Assembly (NCBI RefSeq): GCF_004337985.1
Contig: NW_021940922.1
Location: forward strand, 1,287,546 to 1,332,545
Reading direction: 5' to 3'
Length of the DNA stretch: 45,000 nt
From: Pyricularia pennisetigena
Lineage: Eukaryota; Ascomycota; Sordariomycetes; Magnaporthales; Pyriculariaceae
Position numbers and translations under genes: made by a program. Below, piece after piece: positions 43,316 to 45,000 of this stretch (the stretch's first letter is position 1; every line of letters starts with the position of its first letter). The notes under the pieces are model-generated. The model searched no databases. It was given only the letters and a program-made list of their open reading frames with translations, and was not told where the DNA came from.

Positions 43316-45000
43316 TAAAGCTTTATTTTGGATCGATAATAGGCTAACATGAATGATAATGGATAAATTGTCCGTTTGTACAATGTGGCATGCTTTACCC
43401 GAGAAAGTCCATAGACTGGACAAGATAGAAACTATGTAATTCATTAAATTATCGACAAGCCAATCAAGCGCGCAAGAGGCCAAGAGCAACCGAAGCCTTA
43501 ATTTTCACCACAACACCCTTGGCATCGACGTCTGTCTCGGTGGAAATAATATCCTTTCAACCATTTTCAGCTAAACGTTTATCTGCAGCGTGGCGCAAGT
43601 TACTGTGAGCTCTTGCCACTTGTCTCTAATATGTTGAGAATTGTGGCAACCACGTCATTACAGCCGAAAAGCCGAAAGAGGCGCCTCAAACGTCGAGAGT
43701 CGACTTAGGGACCCCCGCCCCCTCCTCCCCCCTCAGCTGTGGTCCCCATTCTCAGCGACAAGTAACATGTCTGTGATTCCCTCGATCTCTCCCTGCGACT
43801 TGTAGCACGGTGTTTGCTTCATGACCGAATTCCTCTCCACGTCCTCGGGTGGACAAAAAGACAAAAGTCCATCCCAACGCGCATGCGGCGCATCATTTAA
43901 TTATAATGCTCACAAAGTCGTTCAAGGCCGAGATGATCTTTTCCACAAGCAAATAGGCTCTTTCCACGATTATTCGACCTCTCCCAGGCGGATGGCCGTA
44001 GTGACGGGGAGAAAAAGGGCCAAGACTTATAAGCTGCGGCGTGGTATTGCTTCCTTTGTGGCAAAATACGAAACGCCGTATATTTTAGCTAGGCGAAGTA
44101 CAATAAAGAACCCCAGTAGGTACTGCGATGGAGAGTGGCCGTTTATGTGGGACTGTAAAGCGGCAATCAGCTTCAGTCGTGCCATGAGATAATTTGTAGT
44201 CTGCCGAATTTTTGCGACTGAGGAGGATGGGGAAAATGGCAGAAGGAAGCATAGCGAAAAGCAAAGCGGCAGCAATCATGCCCTACGAACCTTGGAATGC
44301 GAGATTCTTTATAAATTTGGCAGACTCAAAATTTTTCTCCTTTCCTTCGTTCCACCTTGTCTCCCTCGGTTTGGTTATTTGTTGACCACCAGGGCTAAAT
44401 TCTATTTGAATTATCGCACGCAGCAATGTCTCCGTTGTAAGGAGTAGACCGAGCTCCGGGTTTTGTGGAGCTTAGTGGATTCACCGACCGGAAGAGAACC
44501 CCATGGCGGAGGCGTTTAGAGACAGTGAGCGAAGTCTGGTCTGCAGACTGTGTGGACCTGGCATGCTGATGTCGTGTATCGAGATTTGAAAAAATGGTCG
44601 GCGAGCTTTATTGCCCTGGAATACCTTTATATGTAGTGCAGCTATAATAAACCAGCTAAAGAGACATATTTCCATTTCTTATGCTTTGTCGCATTGGGCC
44701 CACTCCCCAAATTCTCTCTGCCATATTAAGATGGAAGTCGTAGTCGCTCGATAAGTGGTGCGGCCATCGCAGAGTAAGAAAAAAAAAAAAAAACAAACCA
44801 CTTGCGGGCAAAAACAAAATCCCGAGACCGAATTAATAAACCCAGTTCCTCAATCTGGCATTCCCACTTTAGTCCGGCCTGTTTCAAATTTTGGCTTTCG
44901 GAAGCGGGGCTTTGGATAGATGATCCAGTGACCCCTCAGTCCGACAAAGTTTGTTTATAATTTATTGAAAGTAGGGGAATTCAGACACTCACTTTGGTGT
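43316..45000. other. Unique balanced-composition flank, no gene recognised
   Basis: After the pogo end the composition becomes even and repeats stop. A 123-codon frame (43821-44192, plus) and overlapping minus frames (44027-44275, 44481-44675) show no domain and overlap one another, so I do not call a gene. There is a C-run-rich patch at 43710-43740 and an A-run at 44778-44795. It may be the intergenic or 5' flank of a gene beyond 45000. Confidence 0.45.

Noticed and set aside
43821..44192. 123-codon plus-strand frame
   Set aside because: It has no recognisable domain, overlaps open minus-strand frames, and lacks a supported start context or introns; left as unassigned.
1..45000. CRISPR arrays, tRNA or rRNA genes, telomeric repeats
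   Set aside because: No regular short-repeat/spacer pattern, no tRNA-like A/B box pair with cloverleaf, and no telomere-type repeat run was seen.

Overview
The window looks like a transposon-dense, AT-rich chromosome block of a filamentous ascomycete, probably plant-associated. This is inference from short (about 54 bp) GT-AG introns, fungal transposon families (Ty3/gypsy chromovirus, Ty1/copia, Fot1/pogo-like, Tc1/mariner-like), repeat copies that differ mostly by C-to-T and G-to-A changes and carry many stops (the pattern of repeat-induced point mutation, RIP), and two small secreted-protein loci lying between repeats. No rRNA, tRNA, CRISPR array or bacterial-type operon was seen.

The dominant component is one family of non-coding elements, called here M9. 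Full copies are about 1.8-1.88 kb. They begin and end with TAGTCTCAG/CTGAGACTA, have about 150-200 bp of imperfect subterminal inverted repeat, and make 9-bp target-site duplications (TSDs). The TSDs are readable at 7386-9262, 11271-13151, 29245-31068 and 31140-32944. The 9-bp TSD and long inverted ends are typical of non-autonomous Mutator-like (MULE) elements. At least eleven full or partial copies cover nearly half of the window.

Layout. 1-5614: M9 copies and a pogo/Fot1-like relic nested several levels deep. 5615-9271: a copia LTR, then a Tc1/mariner relic split by an M9 copy. 9557-10750: a small island with an intron-containing, damaged secreted M35-like metallopeptidase gene. 11271-13151: M9. 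13161-14266: unidentified decayed coding sequence. 14267-21996: a pogo/Fot1-like element with TA TSD, into which an intact Ty3/gypsy chromovirus (16098-21964) has inserted. 22091-25287: a copia LTR and two M9 copies. 25288-26831: a balanced-composition unassigned island ending at two N bases. 26834-35022: a pogo fragment, three M9 copies, and the leader and gag of a copia element split by two of them. 35343-36675: a decayed M9. 37143-37685: a 180-residue cysteine-containing secreted protein gene (candidate effector). 37871-40080: 3' half of a copia element. 40081-43315: M9 plus a pogo/Fot1-like half element. 43316-45000: unique, balanced sequence with no gene I can name.

The intact Ty3 element is the youngest component. 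Its two 193-bp LTRs are identical by eye, it has a perfect 5-bp TSD, both ORFs are open, and it shows no RIP-type decay although it sits inside a heavily decayed pogo copy. It appears to be self-primed (10-nt match between the LTR and the primer-binding site), and gag and pol are arranged for -1 frameshifting. The likely cargo genes of the region are the two secreted proteins; the rest is transposon sediment and its rearrangements.
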